From contig NZ_PYOD01000001.1 in assembly GCF_003026285.1 (NCBI RefSeq), forward strand, positions 434,001 to 498,000: DNA of 64,000 nt. Reading direction: 5' to 3'. A program made the position numbers and the translations under genes. The notes under the pieces are model-generated. The model searched no databases. It saw only the letters and a program-made list of their open reading frames with translations, and had not been told where the DNA came from. The DNA is from Photobacterium profundum. Lineage in GTDB: Bacteria > Pseudomonadota > Gammaproteobacteria > Enterobacterales > Vibrionaceae. This document shows, in pieces, positions 43,644 to 52,927 of this stretch (positions within the stretch are counted from its first letter, which is position 1; every line of letters begins with the position of its first letter).

Positions 43644-44771
43644 CTAATGCCGTTTATCAATGGGTAACCAGTCTTGATGTTCAGGGCCAATATAATCGGC
43701 ACTTGGGCGAATAATACGATTATGATCGCGTTGTTCGAACACATGCGCTGCCCACCCAGTTAAGCGGCTTATTACAAAAATAGGGGTAAACAGTTTGGTT
43801 GGTATTTTCAAAAAATGGTACGCCGAGGCATGAAAGAAATCTGCATTACAAAACAAACCTTTTTCCCTTTTCATCACAGCTTCTATACGTTCTGAGATCG
43901 CATATAACACCGCATCATCAGCTTCTTCTGATAACAATTTCGACCAATGTTTAATTAACACATTACGCGGATCAGATTCGGTATAAACCGCGTGCCCGAA
44001 CCCCATTATTTTCTCTTTCTTCGACAACATAGCCAAAATGCCCGCTTCAGCTTCATCAGCAGTTTGCCATTGTCCAATCATTGACATAGCCGCTTCATTT
44101 GCACCACCATGTAATGGACCTCGTAACGTACCAATAGCGGTGGCAATACAAGAATGTAAATCAGACAATGTCGAAGCACAAACACGCGCGGCAAATGTTG
44201 ATGCGTTAAATTCATGCTCGGCATAAAGAATTAACGAACAGTGCATAACTCGTTTATGTAATTCAGACGGTGATTTATCAGTCAGCATTTTTAAAAAGTA
44301 ACCACCTAAGCTATCTTGATCGCAGTACGTTTCAATACGAATCCCATGATGGCTATAACGATACCAATAACAAATAATGGCAGGAAATAATGCAAGTAAA
44401 CGGTCAGCTTTGTCGTACTCTTCACCAAATTCATGTTCTTGCTCTAGATTGCCTAGCATAGAACACCCTGTTCGCATCACGTCCATTGGGTGAGCATCGG
44501 CGGGTATTTGTTCTAATACCACCTTCAATGCCAGCGGTAAGCCACGATAAGAAATCAGTACCGTTTTATAAGCATCCAATTGTGCCTGAGTGGGCAACTT
44601 TCCTTTTAACAGTAAATAAGCCACTTCTTCGAAATCAGCACTCTCTGCCAAATCAGAAATATCATAGCCCCGATAAGTAAGCCCTGTTCCCGTTTTACCC
44701 ACGGTACAAATCGCGGTTGAGCCTGCGCTTTGTCCCCTAAGCCCTTCACCACTTAATACTTTATCTGGCAT
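43644..44771 (-). CDS. prpC: 2-methylcitrate synthase
   Basis: A 375-residue citrate-synthase family enzyme. The short type, TGTGLTYRGYDISDLAE at the N-terminus, and YSHHGIRIETYCDQDSLGGYFL near 133 favour PrpC over GltA. HGGANEAAMSMI and FGHAVYTESDPRN carry the catalytic His and substrate-binding residues. It condenses propionyl-CoA with oxaloacetate in propionate breakdown. The start at 44771 follows AAGGAG by 6 bases. Notably, prpB, acnD, prpF and prpR are not beside it in this window, so it is isolated. Confidence 0.88.
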   Translation of the reverse strand: MPDKVLSGEGLRGQSAGSTAICTVGKTGTGLTYRGYDISDLAESADFEEVAYLLLKGKLPTQAQLDAYKTVLISYRGLPLALKVVLEQIPADAHPMDVMRTGCSMLGNLEQEHEFGEEYDKADRLLALFPAIICYWYRYSHHGIRIETYCDQDSLGGYFLKMLTDKSPSELHKRVMHCSLILYAEHEFNASTFAARVCASTLSDLHSCIATAIGTLRGPLHGGANEAAMSMIGQWQTADEAEAGILAMLSKKEKIMGFGHAVYTESDPRNVLIKHWSKLLSEEADDAVLYAISERIEAVMKREKGLFCNADFFHASAYHFLKIPTKLFTPIFVISRLTGWAAHVFEQRDHNRIIRPSADYIGPEHQDWLPIDKRH

Positions 44772-44875
44772 AACCCACTCCTTGTCGTTAAAACGCATCT
44801 CTTACATGACTAGAGATTAATAGCTCTCATTAAAGATAGGTCACATTAATATATTGAGGGTTAGCACTTTGTTTT

Positions 44876-45991
44876 TTATTGAGAACACAACTGTAAATCG
44901 ATCCATACTAAGCGGTGATCAGAACCATCTTGTGCTCGCTCTTTACCCTTTTCATTGGTAATTAAATGGCGCAAAGGGTCTTTTTTATCTGGCCAGAACA
45001 CCCCTGTTTGTTTAACGCTGAGATCCACAGACGGTAATACATAATCCAATCGTAAACCGCTTAAATGCGTCCACTCATTTGAACGACCAGAACGAGGTTG
45101 CCAAGGTCGATGAAAACGACCACCTAGGCTCTTCGGTGTAAGTGTACCCGCGCTAACTGAACGATTAATCCTGCTATGGTAAATCAAGCTTTGGATCGTG
45201 CCCTTAATACCGTCTCCATCCGCTGAGTCTGCATTTAAGTCACCCAGCACCACAAACGAATCACCCTTTGATAACCCACCATTTTTACCGTTGTCATCCA
45301 CTAAATAATCAGCGTTATTGATAATATCGGTTACTAAACGTAATTCATCATGATTACGACACGCATTACGCTTTTCTTCACCATCAAAAACAGGCGGAGT
45401 TGGATGGCAACACAATAAATGAATAACCTGATTATTCACTTCTATAGGTACAACAACATGATTCTTTGACGACAAACGCAATACACTTTGTGCTTGTTCA
45501 CTGTAGAAGCCTTCTGGCATACAATGCGCGGGCATGTCTCTCCATAATAGATGCTGCCAGCTGCGAATTTGATCGACTTGAATGGGGTAGCGAGACAAAA
45601 TCACAAAGCTAAAATGACCATGATGTTCACCAAAACCCACCCCATCTTCCGGCAGGCTAATTACGCCATCGCCATTTAAATCAAACGGACTTAATAACCC
45701 AGTATTACTTGGCGGGCAGTATTGGTAAGGGTAGTCGATTTCGTCTTGTCCATGCTGAGGTACAGCCAAATAATGACGACGAAAATTGGCTACTGCACCG
45801 TCATCACCTCCATCGCCTGGGTGATCAAATTCGCACAGTAACAACACATCAGAACGAACAGATTGAATAATGGCTGCGAGTTTAGAGAAGCGTTTATTTT
45901 CAGCGTTGGCGGTTTGTTTAAGAATTTGTCCTGATACAGGTTCAGACATAGAGACATTAAACATGGCAACACGTAGAGTTTGGGTTAACAA
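44876..45991 (-). CDS. Endonuclease/exonuclease/phosphatase-family protein with EF-hand-like loop
   Basis: A 371-residue EEP-fold protein: LRVAMFNVSM at the start (first strand with Asn), LLLCEFDHPGDGGDD near 51 (metal Glu), VVLGDLNADSADGDG near 249, and SDHRLVWIDL at the C-terminus (catalytic Asp-His). A 12-residue loop D104-L-N-G-D-G-V-I-S-L-P-E115 has the canonical EF-hand calcium-loop spacing. The likely start is a TTG at 45991, since starting at the first ATG would remove part of the first strand. Substrate (nucleic acid or lipid) is unknown. Confidence 0.8.
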   Translation of the reverse strand: MLTQTLRVAMFNVSMSEPVSGQILKQTANAENKRFSKLAAIIQSVRSDVLLLCEFDHPGDGGDDGAVANFRRHYLAVPQHGQDEIDYPYQYCPPSNTGLLSPFDLNGDGVISLPEDGVGFGEHHGHFSFVILSRYPIQVDQIRSWQHLLWRDMPAHCMPEGFYSEQAQSVLRLSSKNHVVVPIEVNNQVIHLLCCHPTPPVFDGEEKRNACRNHDELRLVTDIINNADYLVDDNGKNGGLSKGDSFVVLGDLNADSADGDGIKGTIQSLIYHSRINRSVSAGTLTPKSLGGRFHRPWQPRSGRSNEWTHLSGLRLDYVLPSVDLSVKQTGVFWPDKKDPLRHLITNEKGKERAQDGSDHRLVWIDLQLCSQ

Positions 45992-46104
45992 GAGCCACTC
46001 AAGAAGAAAGGGATAATGGTGTGATTGTAGCGATTTAACAAACGACTGTAACCACTTTACCAGTAGCTACAGTGTCATGATTTAATCTGCCTTACTATAC
46101 TCTT

Positions 46105-46590
46105 TCATTCCACTAAACGTGTTATTGCGAGTCGAATTTGTTTAGCGTCTTCCATGGCTCGGTGCTTTATCGGACCTTGCTCTTCCAATGCCAATTGAAA
46201 ACGTGATCGCTCAATACCATTTTCTTGCATTAGCCAGTGCCCAATTTCTGTCAACATAAATGAGGGTCGCATGTGCGCCGCATGATAAAGCCGGCCTAAC
46301 CAAAAAAGATCCCATTGGCTATCGCAAAAAACATGTTCAAATTTACCAAGAACAGCATTTAAATGTTGGCACACTTCAACCACTTGATTTCCTTTAATTT
46401 CAAGTTCTTTTCGTGAAATTCGATGTATTTCATGTTCAGCATAATCGTCCCAATGCTGCCATACATCGCTTGCTGTTAAAGGGTTGATGAGTAAACTTTC
46501 TCCATTACCGTCTGGTAAAGAATAACCTACTTCAATTGGGTAAGATTGATCTGATAATCCAGAAGCTTCAAAATCCAACGTCGCCCACAT
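46105..46590 (-). CDS. DEDDh-type 3'-5' exonuclease-like protein
   Basis: A 161-residue protein with the RNase T/DnaQ fold: TLDFEASGL at the start (Asp and Glu, motif I), FCDSQWDLFWLGRL near 88 (motif II) and HRAMEDAKQIRLAI near the end (His-x4-Asp, motif III). All four acidic/His positions are present, so it is likely active. It is shorter than RNase T or DnaQ and seems monocistronic. Target nucleic acid is unknown. Confidence 0.8.
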   Translation of the reverse strand: MWATLDFEASGLSDQSYPIEVGYSLPDGNGESLLINPLTASDVWQHWDDYAEHEIHRISRKELEIKGNQVVEVCQHLNAVLGKFEHVFCDSQWDLFWLGRLYHAAHMRPSFMLTEIGHWLMQENGIERSRFQLALEEQGPIKHRAMEDAKQIRLAITRLVE

Positions 46591-46898
46591 TGCACTCTCC
46601 CTGATGCCATTATTATTAATTATTCGATGTGAAAGACACCATCCTGTTTATCTTTCACTTTTCTCGTTGTTACTTTATCGCTCAAGCCGTCAGACAATTG
46701 AATAATCTAGCTACAAAATAACTTTAGACCGAATATGCATTGCAGGAGTAAAAATTCATCAATTACTCAGCTTCAATACAATAATTAAATAACTATGCCG
46801 TTTATGTAGCAAAAAATATGCGGTTAACTGGCAATGACGTGACGTCTTATTTCCTCTAAAATGCCTCTCTATTTTTACAATGACGTATTGAGACGAAG
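46591..46898. other. Intergenic region upstream of the MobB-NUDIX gene
   Basis: 308 bp between divergent genes. A GTGAAAG / CTTTCAC inverted repeat lies near 46631-46660, otherwise only AT-rich promoter-like sequence. No gene seen. Confidence 0.4.
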
Positions 46899-47930
46899 AT
46901 GACCCCAATCATTGGTTTTGCTGGCTACAGTGGTTCAGGTAAAACAACCTTACTTGAGAAGCTGATTCCGTTGTTAAAACAGCAAGGGTTACGTATTGGT
47001 TTAGTCAAACACAGTCACCATAACATCGACCCCGATAAGCCAGGGAAAGATAGTTATCGCCTTCGTCATGCTGGTTGCGACCAAACTCTTTTAGCCACAA
47101 AATCACGCCACATGTTGTATTTCGAATATTCCGCCCCCGAACGTGACGAACCGGCATTAGCAGAATGTTTGACTCAACTAGATCACGACCAATTGGACCT
47201 TGTGTTAGTAGAAGGGTTTCGGGATGAGACATTCCCAAAAATCGAAATTCATCGCCCTGCTTATGAGAAACCTGTGTTGTACTCGAATGATGAACATATC
47301 ATTGCATTCACAACCGATGAAATCGTACAAGCCAAACAGCATTGCAAACTACCAATACTCGATCTTAACCAACCACAAGACATTGCCGATTTTATTCTAA
47401 CTTGGCTAGGTACCTCTAAAACAAAACAACACTATTGTCCATCTTGTGGTGAAGCTAGTTTAGCCTTTCAACCACCAAAAGTGTTTTGTTGCGATACCTG
47501 TGATTTCACGTATTTTCACAATGCAGCTGCGGCTGTTCTAGCCGGTATCTGCTATAAAGATGAAATATTGGTTGCGACTAGAGCAAGAGAGCCAGGTAAA
47601 GGGATGTTAGATCTTCCTGGAGGGTTTGTTGACCCTGATGAATCGCTTGAGCAAGCCTTAACAAGAGAGTTAGAAGAAGAACTCGATTTTATCGTGCATG
47701 ATGCAAAATATATCGCGTCATACCCAAATACATACCATTACAAAAGTATTGAATATAAAACCTGTGATACTTTTTTCGTTGTTACCTTAGACGAAAAACC
47801 AGCACTAAAAGCCAGGGATGATGTAGAAAAAGTCGAATGGATCAGGCTGCAAGACATTGAACTGAATAACTTTGCATTTAATTCTGCAAAACAAGCGGTC
47901 CAACAATTAAAAGACCACGCTAGCAAGTGA
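46899..47930 (+). CDS. mobB: MobB - zinc ribbon - NUDIX fusion protein
   Basis: A 343-residue fusion. Residues 1 to about 170 are MobB, the P-loop GTPase (GYSGSGKTT near 8, LVKHSHHN near 36, LVLVEGFRDE near 104) that assists MobA in making molybdopterin guanine dinucleotide. Residues about 178-207 form a zinc ribbon (CPSC ... CCDTC). Residues about 208-338 are a NUDIX hydrolase with the box GGFVDPDESLEQALTREL followed by EEEL. NUDIX enzymes hydrolyse nucleoside diphosphates linked to X. The reading frame is continuous with no stop or frameshift, so it is a real fusion. It is not near mobA. Confidence 0.88.
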   Translation: MTPIIGFAGYSGSGKTTLLEKLIPLLKQQGLRIGLVKHSHHNIDPDKPGKDSYRLRHAGCDQTLLATKSRHMLYFEYSAPERDEPALAECLTQLDHDQLDLVLVEGFRDETFPKIEIHRPAYEKPVLYSNDEHIIAFTTDEIVQAKQHCKLPILDLNQPQDIADFILTWLGTSKTKQHYCPSCGEASLAFQPPKVFCCDTCDFTYFHNAAAAVLAGICYKDEILVATRAREPGKGMLDLPGGFVDPDESLEQALTRELEEELDFIVHDAKYIASYPNTYHYKSIEYKTCDTFFVVTLDEKPALKARDDVEKVEWIRLQDIELNNFAFNSAKQAVQQLKDHASK

Positions 47931-48101
47931 TTTGTTGAAGGTAGCAAGCATGTTTAATCAAAAAAATGATAACTACACCGTCATTGATTCAATCTACGCC
48001 TGCTACCTCATCTACTAAAAAAAAGAATAGGGATGATGCTTTATTAACCAGCAGACGACAACATATTATGCATAAGTACACACAGCACAGAGCCATTACA
48101 C

Positions 48102-48266
48102 ATGTTAACGTTTAATAAAAATTATATTTTCACTCAGCATTTAGATACAGCAGACAGCATCCCAGCGCCTGATTTATCTAACGATATACAGTCTGAATCA
48201 GACATTCAGCGCCTTGCTTTACTTAAAAAAGCGCAAACAAAGGGTGGCATTCAACTTCAAGAATAA
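48102..48266 (+). CDS. Possible small protein, 54 aa
   Basis: An ATG-initiated frame, MLTFNKNYIFTQHLDTADSI onward, ending in KKAQTKGGIQLQE. It is followed after 43 bp by a strong 14-bp hairpin that could end its transcript. The composition is protein-like and balanced, but the ribosome-binding site is weak and I know no family. The call is tentative. Confidence 0.35.
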   Translation: MLTFNKNYIFTQHLDTADSIPAPDLSNDIQSESDIQRLALLKKAQTKGGIQLQE

Positions 48267-48309
48267 TGGATTACAATTCAATTTTTGATGTTAGAGCTAC
48301 CATTAAAAA

Positions 48310-48358
48310 CGCAGCCAATATTCATAAATGGCATTGTTATGAACGAATATTGGCTGCG
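48310..48358. terminator. Strong bidirectional hairpin
   Basis: A perfect 14-bp stem CGCAGCCAATATTC / GAATATTGGCTGCG with a 21-base loop between the small ORF and the convergent gene ending at 48371. Confidence 0.8.
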
Positions 48359-48370
48359 CTTTAATTTTCT

Positions 48371-49903
48371 TTACTCAGATTTTAACGATGAATCAAGCGA
48401 GAAAATCATCACTCCATAATGATTGCCCTGCCCATAGCTTAACGCTAGTTTACCCGCAAAGAATGAGAACTGATGAACGTCTTTAAGCTGTTTTAAAAAG
48501 CGATTTTCGTTTTTTGATAGCTTTGGATCTTTGCAAGCTTTACGCGTTGAGCCCGGTGGCGATACTGAAATATCACCCGGCATTATCCCCGCTTTCACTG
48601 TAGTGAAATAACGGTTACAGCCCGATTGCCCAACGAATTTATTATCTTGGAAAGACAACGTAATAGGTTTTGATTGATATGCAGATTCACCGTAGCGCCA
48701 ACTCTCGAGTACCCAAGAACTTCCAGCTAATGTTTTAGGACTTAGCCGTGACGTTTGCTTATTCGACTCTAATTCTTGTAACGTCGTACCATTTAATTGC
48801 CATACTCGTTCTGCCACTTCTCCTGGGCAACAAATGGAATCTTTAGGACCAACTTGCACAACATCTAAAACAATCTTGCCATTTTTAATCTTAAGATCGC
48901 GAACACGTACCCGATCACCGACAAATATGGTTGCTACATTGTCAGCTTTACCTGATGCTTGAGTTCCCGACTTTGACATAACCGCTAAATTCAAAAACTG
49001 CCCTGTTCCACCTGGAGCATAATTTAATAGCACAACAGCTTCATCTTCACCGTCACCGTTTAAATCCCCGGTCGCTTTTATACCATCAATAAGCATAACT
49101 TGCGGTGCAACTACGCCCCCAGGTTGATAGGGTTCGCCTACCCATAATCCATTATTCAAAACGACTCGACGATAAGCGCCACTTTCAAAGCCCTGATAGG
49201 CTGTATTTTTTAATGCTGAAAATGAAAATGCATCATTGCTCGCATTCATAGCCACTGGATTGATTGGATCTTGAGCCTCATTATTAAGGCAATTCAATTG
49301 CAAGCTACCCTCTGTTTGCTTTATGGCTTGGCATTGCATTTTTGTACCAAACCATTCGAGAGAGGCCTCACCTTGGTGTTCCCATAAACTGACATTTTGA
49401 CCGTCATATCGAGCACCACTCGCTGTTTGAGTCGAGAAGGCTAACGCTTGATCATCACCGACGGTGATCAGTGCACTGGCAGGGTCAGTTTGATTATAAA
49501 AAACGACGGTAACGGGCTTATCAGTCATATTTTGACAATCAAAATCAACAGGCGAAGGTACTTCGATCAACCCGCCAGCAACTTGTAACGCTACTATTCG
49601 ACTTTTATAGGCATATTCAACACAAGCTCGCTCGTCTTGTCCTTTCCAACACTCATTACGGCCTTTAATCCAGCCCCTTTGCATCGCTTTCATTGTTGAA
49701 CGTTCTGAATCAGGAATATTCTGGAGCGCTTGCTCATAAACCTTTTTCATCTTTATGTCTAATACAGCAAGGGCATCATCCGTACAAATACGCTCTTCAA
49801 CCTGACTACTTGCTTTATCACAATCAAAGCTAGGAGACGTAGCCCACAAGAACGGGCTGAAAATACTTAAGACCGTTGCCAACATTGTTAATTTTAATTG
49901 CAT
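48371..49903 (-). CDS. Secreted LprI - MliC - FG-GAP-like - META multidomain protein
   Basis: A 510-residue secreted protein (signal peptide ending near WA-TSP) with four parts. Residues about 26-110 are LprI/DUF1311-like (FDCDKASSQVEERICTDDALA ... WIKGRNECW). Residues about 118-208 resemble MliC, a periplasmic C-type lysozyme inhibitor (VDFDCQNMTDKPVTVVFYN). Residues about 270-375 contain a GDLNGDGEDEAVV calcium-type FG-GAP element. Residues about 388-505 are a META/HslJ domain (LAGSSWVLESW ... GQSGCNRYF). It may defend peptidoglycan against host or competitor lysozyme. The domain calls are by motif recognition; the order is clear. Confidence 0.8.
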   Translation of the reverse strand: MQLKLTMLATVLSIFSPFLWATSPSFDCDKASSQVEERICTDDALAVLDIKMKKVYEQALQNIPDSERSTMKAMQRGWIKGRNECWKGQDERACVEYAYKSRIVALQVAGGLIEVPSPVDFDCQNMTDKPVTVVFYNQTDPASALITVGDDQALAFSTQTASGARYDGQNVSLWEHQGEASLEWFGTKMQCQAIKQTEGSLQLNCLNNEAQDPINPVAMNASNDAFSFSALKNTAYQGFESGAYRRVVLNNGLWVGEPYQPGGVVAPQVMLIDGIKATGDLNGDGEDEAVVLLNYAPGGTGQFLNLAVMSKSGTQASGKADNVATIFVGDRVRVRDLKIKNGKIVLDVVQVGPKDSICCPGEVAERVWQLNGTTLQELESNKQTSRLSPKTLAGSSWVLESWRYGESAYQSKPITLSFQDNKFVGQSGCNRYFTTVKAGIMPGDISVSPPGSTRKACKDPKLSKNENRFLKQLKDVHQFSFFAGKLALSYGQGNHYGVMIFSLDSSLKSE

Positions 49904-50208
49904 CAGCTTATCCTGAAAATATCTGTCTTACATAAAAGGCCCCACTAATTTGATACAGCATAGAGCACTATTGGTTCAATTTATCGTCATCGTGTCTGTT
50001 AAAATAAAGAAATTCATAATTCAACTATGCGCCTCATCACACTACATACAGAATCACTACCTAACTGTTATACCCTTCTAATTCACTGATTGTGTTACCT
50101 TGTTTTGTCACTCATGCAGTTTAATAAAGGCTGGTATACCCAAACTCCCTCAATATGCAGGATTCAGAGTTAATTGAGATTACTGGGTAAAATAAGGAGA
50201 TAAAAAGA
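49904..50208. other. Intergenic region with a repeat fragment
   Basis: 305 bp holding the promoter side of the multidomain gene and a fragment of the dispersed repeat (50136-50170) just before the ribosome-binding site of the next small gene. No RNA gene recognised. Confidence 0.5.
50136..50170. repeat. Fragment of the TACCCAAGTTACCTCAAG repeat family
   Basis: TATACCCAAACTCCCTCAAT is followed by ATGCAGGATTCAGAG, the same order as in the right arm of the 250-bp element. Confidence 0.55.
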
Positions 50209-50430
50209 ATGAAAATATCGTCTATTGGCAGTGAAGGCAGGTTGATGATGGTGGCATTACTTTGTGCTGCATTATTAATTCTAGGGCATTTACTTCTGGC
50301 AAAAAGCATTGCATATCAAGCATGGGCAGAATACACCGTCGCTACCATTCCTTTTTTGTTAATTATGATTTGTGGGGCTGCAATTCGGTATGCAGTGAAA
50401 CATGACGGGGATAATTCTGAGGGCTCGTAA
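50209..50430 (+). CDS. Small inner-membrane protein, 73 aa
   Basis: Two hydrophobic helices (MMVALLCAALLILGHLLLA and VATIPFLLIMICGAAIRYA) with a short C-terminal polar tail (KHDGDNSEGS). An ideal AAGGAG site lies 8 bases before the ATG. Good start site and composition support a real gene. No family recognised. Confidence 0.7.
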   Translation: MKISSIGSEGRLMMVALLCAALLILGHLLLAKSIAYQAWAEYTVATIPFLLIMICGAAIRYAVKHDGDNSEGS

Positions 50431-50440
50431 ACAAAGAGAA

Positions 50441-50490
50441 AAGCCTTCACATTTATTCACTAAAGCGAGTGAAAACATGAGGGCTTTTAG
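50441..50490 (+). terminator. Terminator after the small membrane-protein gene
   Basis: A long imperfect stem (AAAGCCTTCA with TGAGGGCTTT) enclosing a perfect TTCACT / AGTGAA inner stem. Confidence 0.65.
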
Positions 50491-50511
50491 ATGATCTGTT
50501 ATGAGGGTAAA

Positions 50512-50898
50512 TTAACGCTCACCTTGTACCTCAAAGTCATCTGAATGTAACTTCGCAGTACCGTCTGCTTGCAATAACCAATGCTCACGATGCACAACAC
50601 CAAATGCTTTATTCATTGTCCAAGATGACGTTAGAATAAAACCGTTATCACCCTTGGCTTCCCATTTCGTATCTTGATAATCAACATCGCAAAAACCATC
50701 ACTCATGATTTTTTGCCAAAAAGCCTGAATTTCTTCACGTCCCGTAAATACACCAAATGGTCGAGCATGCATAACACAATCAGCTTCATATTCAGCAGCA
50801 CACCCTGCAGCATTTTGGGTATTAAAAGCGATTTTCCAACGTTCAATGCCTTGCTTGCAGGCGTCTAGTACAAGAGTCTTTTGTGTGTTCATTGTCAT
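50512..50898 (-). CDS. SnoaL-like/NTF2-fold protein
   Basis: A 128-residue alpha+beta protein of the cystatin-like NTF2 fold: WKIAFNTQNAAGCAAEYEADCVMHARPFGVFTGREEIQAF, then WEAKGDNGFILTSSWTM and HREHWLLQADGTAKLHSDDF. The first segment is the common SnoaL-type opening. The start at 50898 follows GGTGGA; the frame opens earlier. Such proteins may be ketosteroid-isomerase-like enzymes or binding proteins. It is divergent from a LysR gene, which may regulate it. Confidence 0.75.
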   Translation of the reverse strand: MTMNTQKTLVLDACKQGIERWKIAFNTQNAAGCAAEYEADCVMHARPFGVFTGREEIQAFWQKIMSDGFCDVDYQDTKWEAKGDNGFILTSSWTMNKAFGVVHREHWLLQADGTAKLHSDDFEVQGER

Positions 50899-51035
50899 TA
50901 TTATTTCCACCATTAGTAAGATTTCTAATGACAAATATAGTGAAATAATTAACACTTAAAAACCAAACAATAAGAAATGACTGTTCTATTTTCACGAACA
51001 ATATATTAGAGCAAATATAAATACGGACAATTAAA

Positions 51036-51929
51036 GTGAATTATCTTCGTCATATGTCAGTTTTTGCGAAAGTTGTTGAATCGGGTTCGATCAGCGCAGC
51101 GGCCGAATCACTTAACTTGTCAAAGTCTGTTGTTAGCCAACACCTTAAAGTACTTGAAGATGAGCTAGGCGTAGGGTTATTAAAACGCACAACCCGCCGA
51201 CAAACATTAACACCAGCCGGAAAAGATTTTTTTGAAAAATGCCAACAAATGAATCAATTGGCGACACAAGCATGGGATAACGCCAGAGAAAGTCAAATAA
51301 CTCCCAAAGGGCATATTCATATTACTGCACCTCATGCATTAATGGGAACGATCGTCGCGCCAGCGGTTGGCAAGCTCGTCGCTCAGTACCCAGAAATACA
51401 ACCAACGCTATCTGCCAATGACCAACGGGTAGATTTACTCCAAACCGGAATCGATCTTGCGATACGGGTAGGCGAATCACCTGCTAGTAATCTAAAGCAA
51501 CGACGTATCGGGCAGTTTCGAGATGTGCTTTGCTGCGCACCACATTTCAAAATAGGAAAAAACATAGAATTTGAAAAGTGCTTATACGTGGCAAATAGTT
51601 GGCAAAAACAAAAAGTTGTTCATCATTTTGAACGTATTAGCCAAAACACTGTAATACCGGAGTCAATTTTAACCACATTTACAGCAACCCGCTTCACGGA
51701 TTCGATTCATACAGCATTAGCTTTGATTGAATCAGGGGCTGGTGTCGGTATTGTGCCTGAATTTTTATTTAGGGAGGGAGCAAAGAAAGGAACATTAAAG
51801 TCAGCAATGGTTGGATACCAGCTACCGCAAGTGACGGTTTATGCGATGCATGCGTTTAATCAAACACCGCCACTCTTGGTTAAGCTATGTTCAGATGCTA
51901 TTGAAGAAGTCCTTCAACAGCAATCATAA
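51036..51929 (+). CDS. LysR-family transcriptional regulator
   Basis: A 297-residue LysR regulator: HTH at residues 1-60 (MSVFAKVVESGSISAAAESL, then SKSVVSQHLKVLEDELGVGLLKR) and a C-terminal substrate-binding region. The strong family features ISAAAE and the SV-x-QHL recognition helix are visible. Divergent from the NTF2-like gene with 137 bp between them; by LysR precedent it probably controls that neighbour. Confidence 0.92.
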   Translation: MNYLRHMSVFAKVVESGSISAAAESLNLSKSVVSQHLKVLEDELGVGLLKRTTRRQTLTPAGKDFFEKCQQMNQLATQAWDNARESQITPKGHIHITAPHALMGTIVAPAVGKLVAQYPEIQPTLSANDQRVDLLQTGIDLAIRVGESPASNLKQRRIGQFRDVLCCAPHFKIGKNIEFEKCLYVANSWQKQKVVHHFERISQNTVIPESILTTFTATRFTDSIHTALALIESGAGVGIVPEFLFREGAKKGTLKSAMVGYQLPQVTVYAMHAFNQTPPLLVKLCSDAIEEVLQQQS

Positions 51930-51943
51930 TTTTTGTAGCCTTT

Positions 51944-52927
51944 TTATTTCTTTGTCGCACGTTGTTGCTCTTTACGCTGTAGTTTTTCTTTACGTCGTGC
52001 TTCAATAATTTTGTCAGCTTCACCACCAACATGCTGCTCACCACGTAGGTTCGCTAGCTGAACTTGCTTTTCACGTTCACGGAAACGTCCTTTTTGCTCT
52101 TCAGTATGTTTATCAATACAGCGAGGACAACTCACACCTTTTTCAAAATGCTCATGCTGCATATCTGCATCAGTAATGGGTAAACGGCAGGCATTACAAA
52201 CTGAATACTGACCTTTCTCTAACTGATGATCGACCGCTACGCGACCGTCAAAGACATAACATTCACCTTCCCACAAACTTTCTTCGGCAGGCACTTCTTC
52301 TAGGTATTTAAGAATGCCACCTTCTAAGTGATACACTTCGTCAAAACCTTGCTCTTTCAAATATGCTGTCGATTTTTCACAACGAATACCACCCGTACAG
52401 AACATGGCCACTTTCTTGTGCTTCTCGGGGTCTAGGTTCTTTTCAACGTATTCTGGAAATTCACGGAACGACTCTGTTTCAGGGTTAACAGCATGCTTGA
52501 ATGTGCCAATTTCAATTTCGTAGTCATTACGAGTATCGACAACAAAGACATCAGGATCAGCAATTAATGCATTCCAATCTTTAGGCTTTACATACGTACC
52601 CACAACATGACGAGGATCGATACCTTCGACTCCCATTGTCACGATTTCTTTTTTTAATTTTACTTTGGTGCGATTAAACGGTTGGTTTTCATCAAATGAC
52701 TCTTTATAAACCACATCTGCTAAGCGCTGATCTTGTTTAAACCACGCCAACAATGCATCGATACCTTCGCGAGTAGATGCAACCGTACCGTTAATGCCTT
52801 CACTTGCCAGCAATAATGTACCGCGGATTTTGTTCTTTTCCATCACGTCTGTCAGTGGTTGACGGATCGCTTCGAAATTTTCAAGTGCAACAAATTTATA
52901 CAATGCACATACTACATATTGAGCCAT
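51944..52927 (-). CDS. trhO: tRNA uridine(34) hydroxylase TrhO
   Basis: A 327-residue YceA/TrhO protein: [19 protein letters not shown] at the start, [13 protein letters not shown] near 37, then a rhodanese domain with the active-site loop [20 protein letters not shown] near 175. The C-terminal part has Cys pairs (CNACRLP, CPRC) suggesting metal binding and a Lys/Arg-rich tail. TrhO uses prephenate-derived chemistry or oxygen to form 5-hydroxyuridine in the wobble position of tRNAs. AAAGGAA lies before the ATG. Convergent with the LysR gene. Confidence 0.93.
   Translation of the reverse strand: MAQYVVCALYKFVALENFEAIRQPLTDVMEKNKIRGTLLLASEGINGTVASTREGIDALLAWFKQDQRLADVVYKESFDENQPFNRTKVKLKKEIVTMGVEGIDPRHVVGTYVKPKDWNALIADPDVFVVDTRNDYEIEIGTFKHAVNPETESFREFPEYVEKNLDPEKHKKVAMFCTGGIRCEKSTAYLKEQGFDEVYHLEGGILKYLEEVPAEESLWEGECYVFDGRVAVDHQLEKGQYSVCNACRLPITDADMQHEHFEKGVSCPRCIDKHTEEQKGRFREREKQVQLANLRGEQHVGGEADKIIEARRKEKLQRKEQQRATKK

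Noticed and set aside
46105..46590. Pseudogene of RNase T or DnaQ because of its short length
   Set aside because: All catalytic motifs of the DEDDh type are present and the frame is intact.
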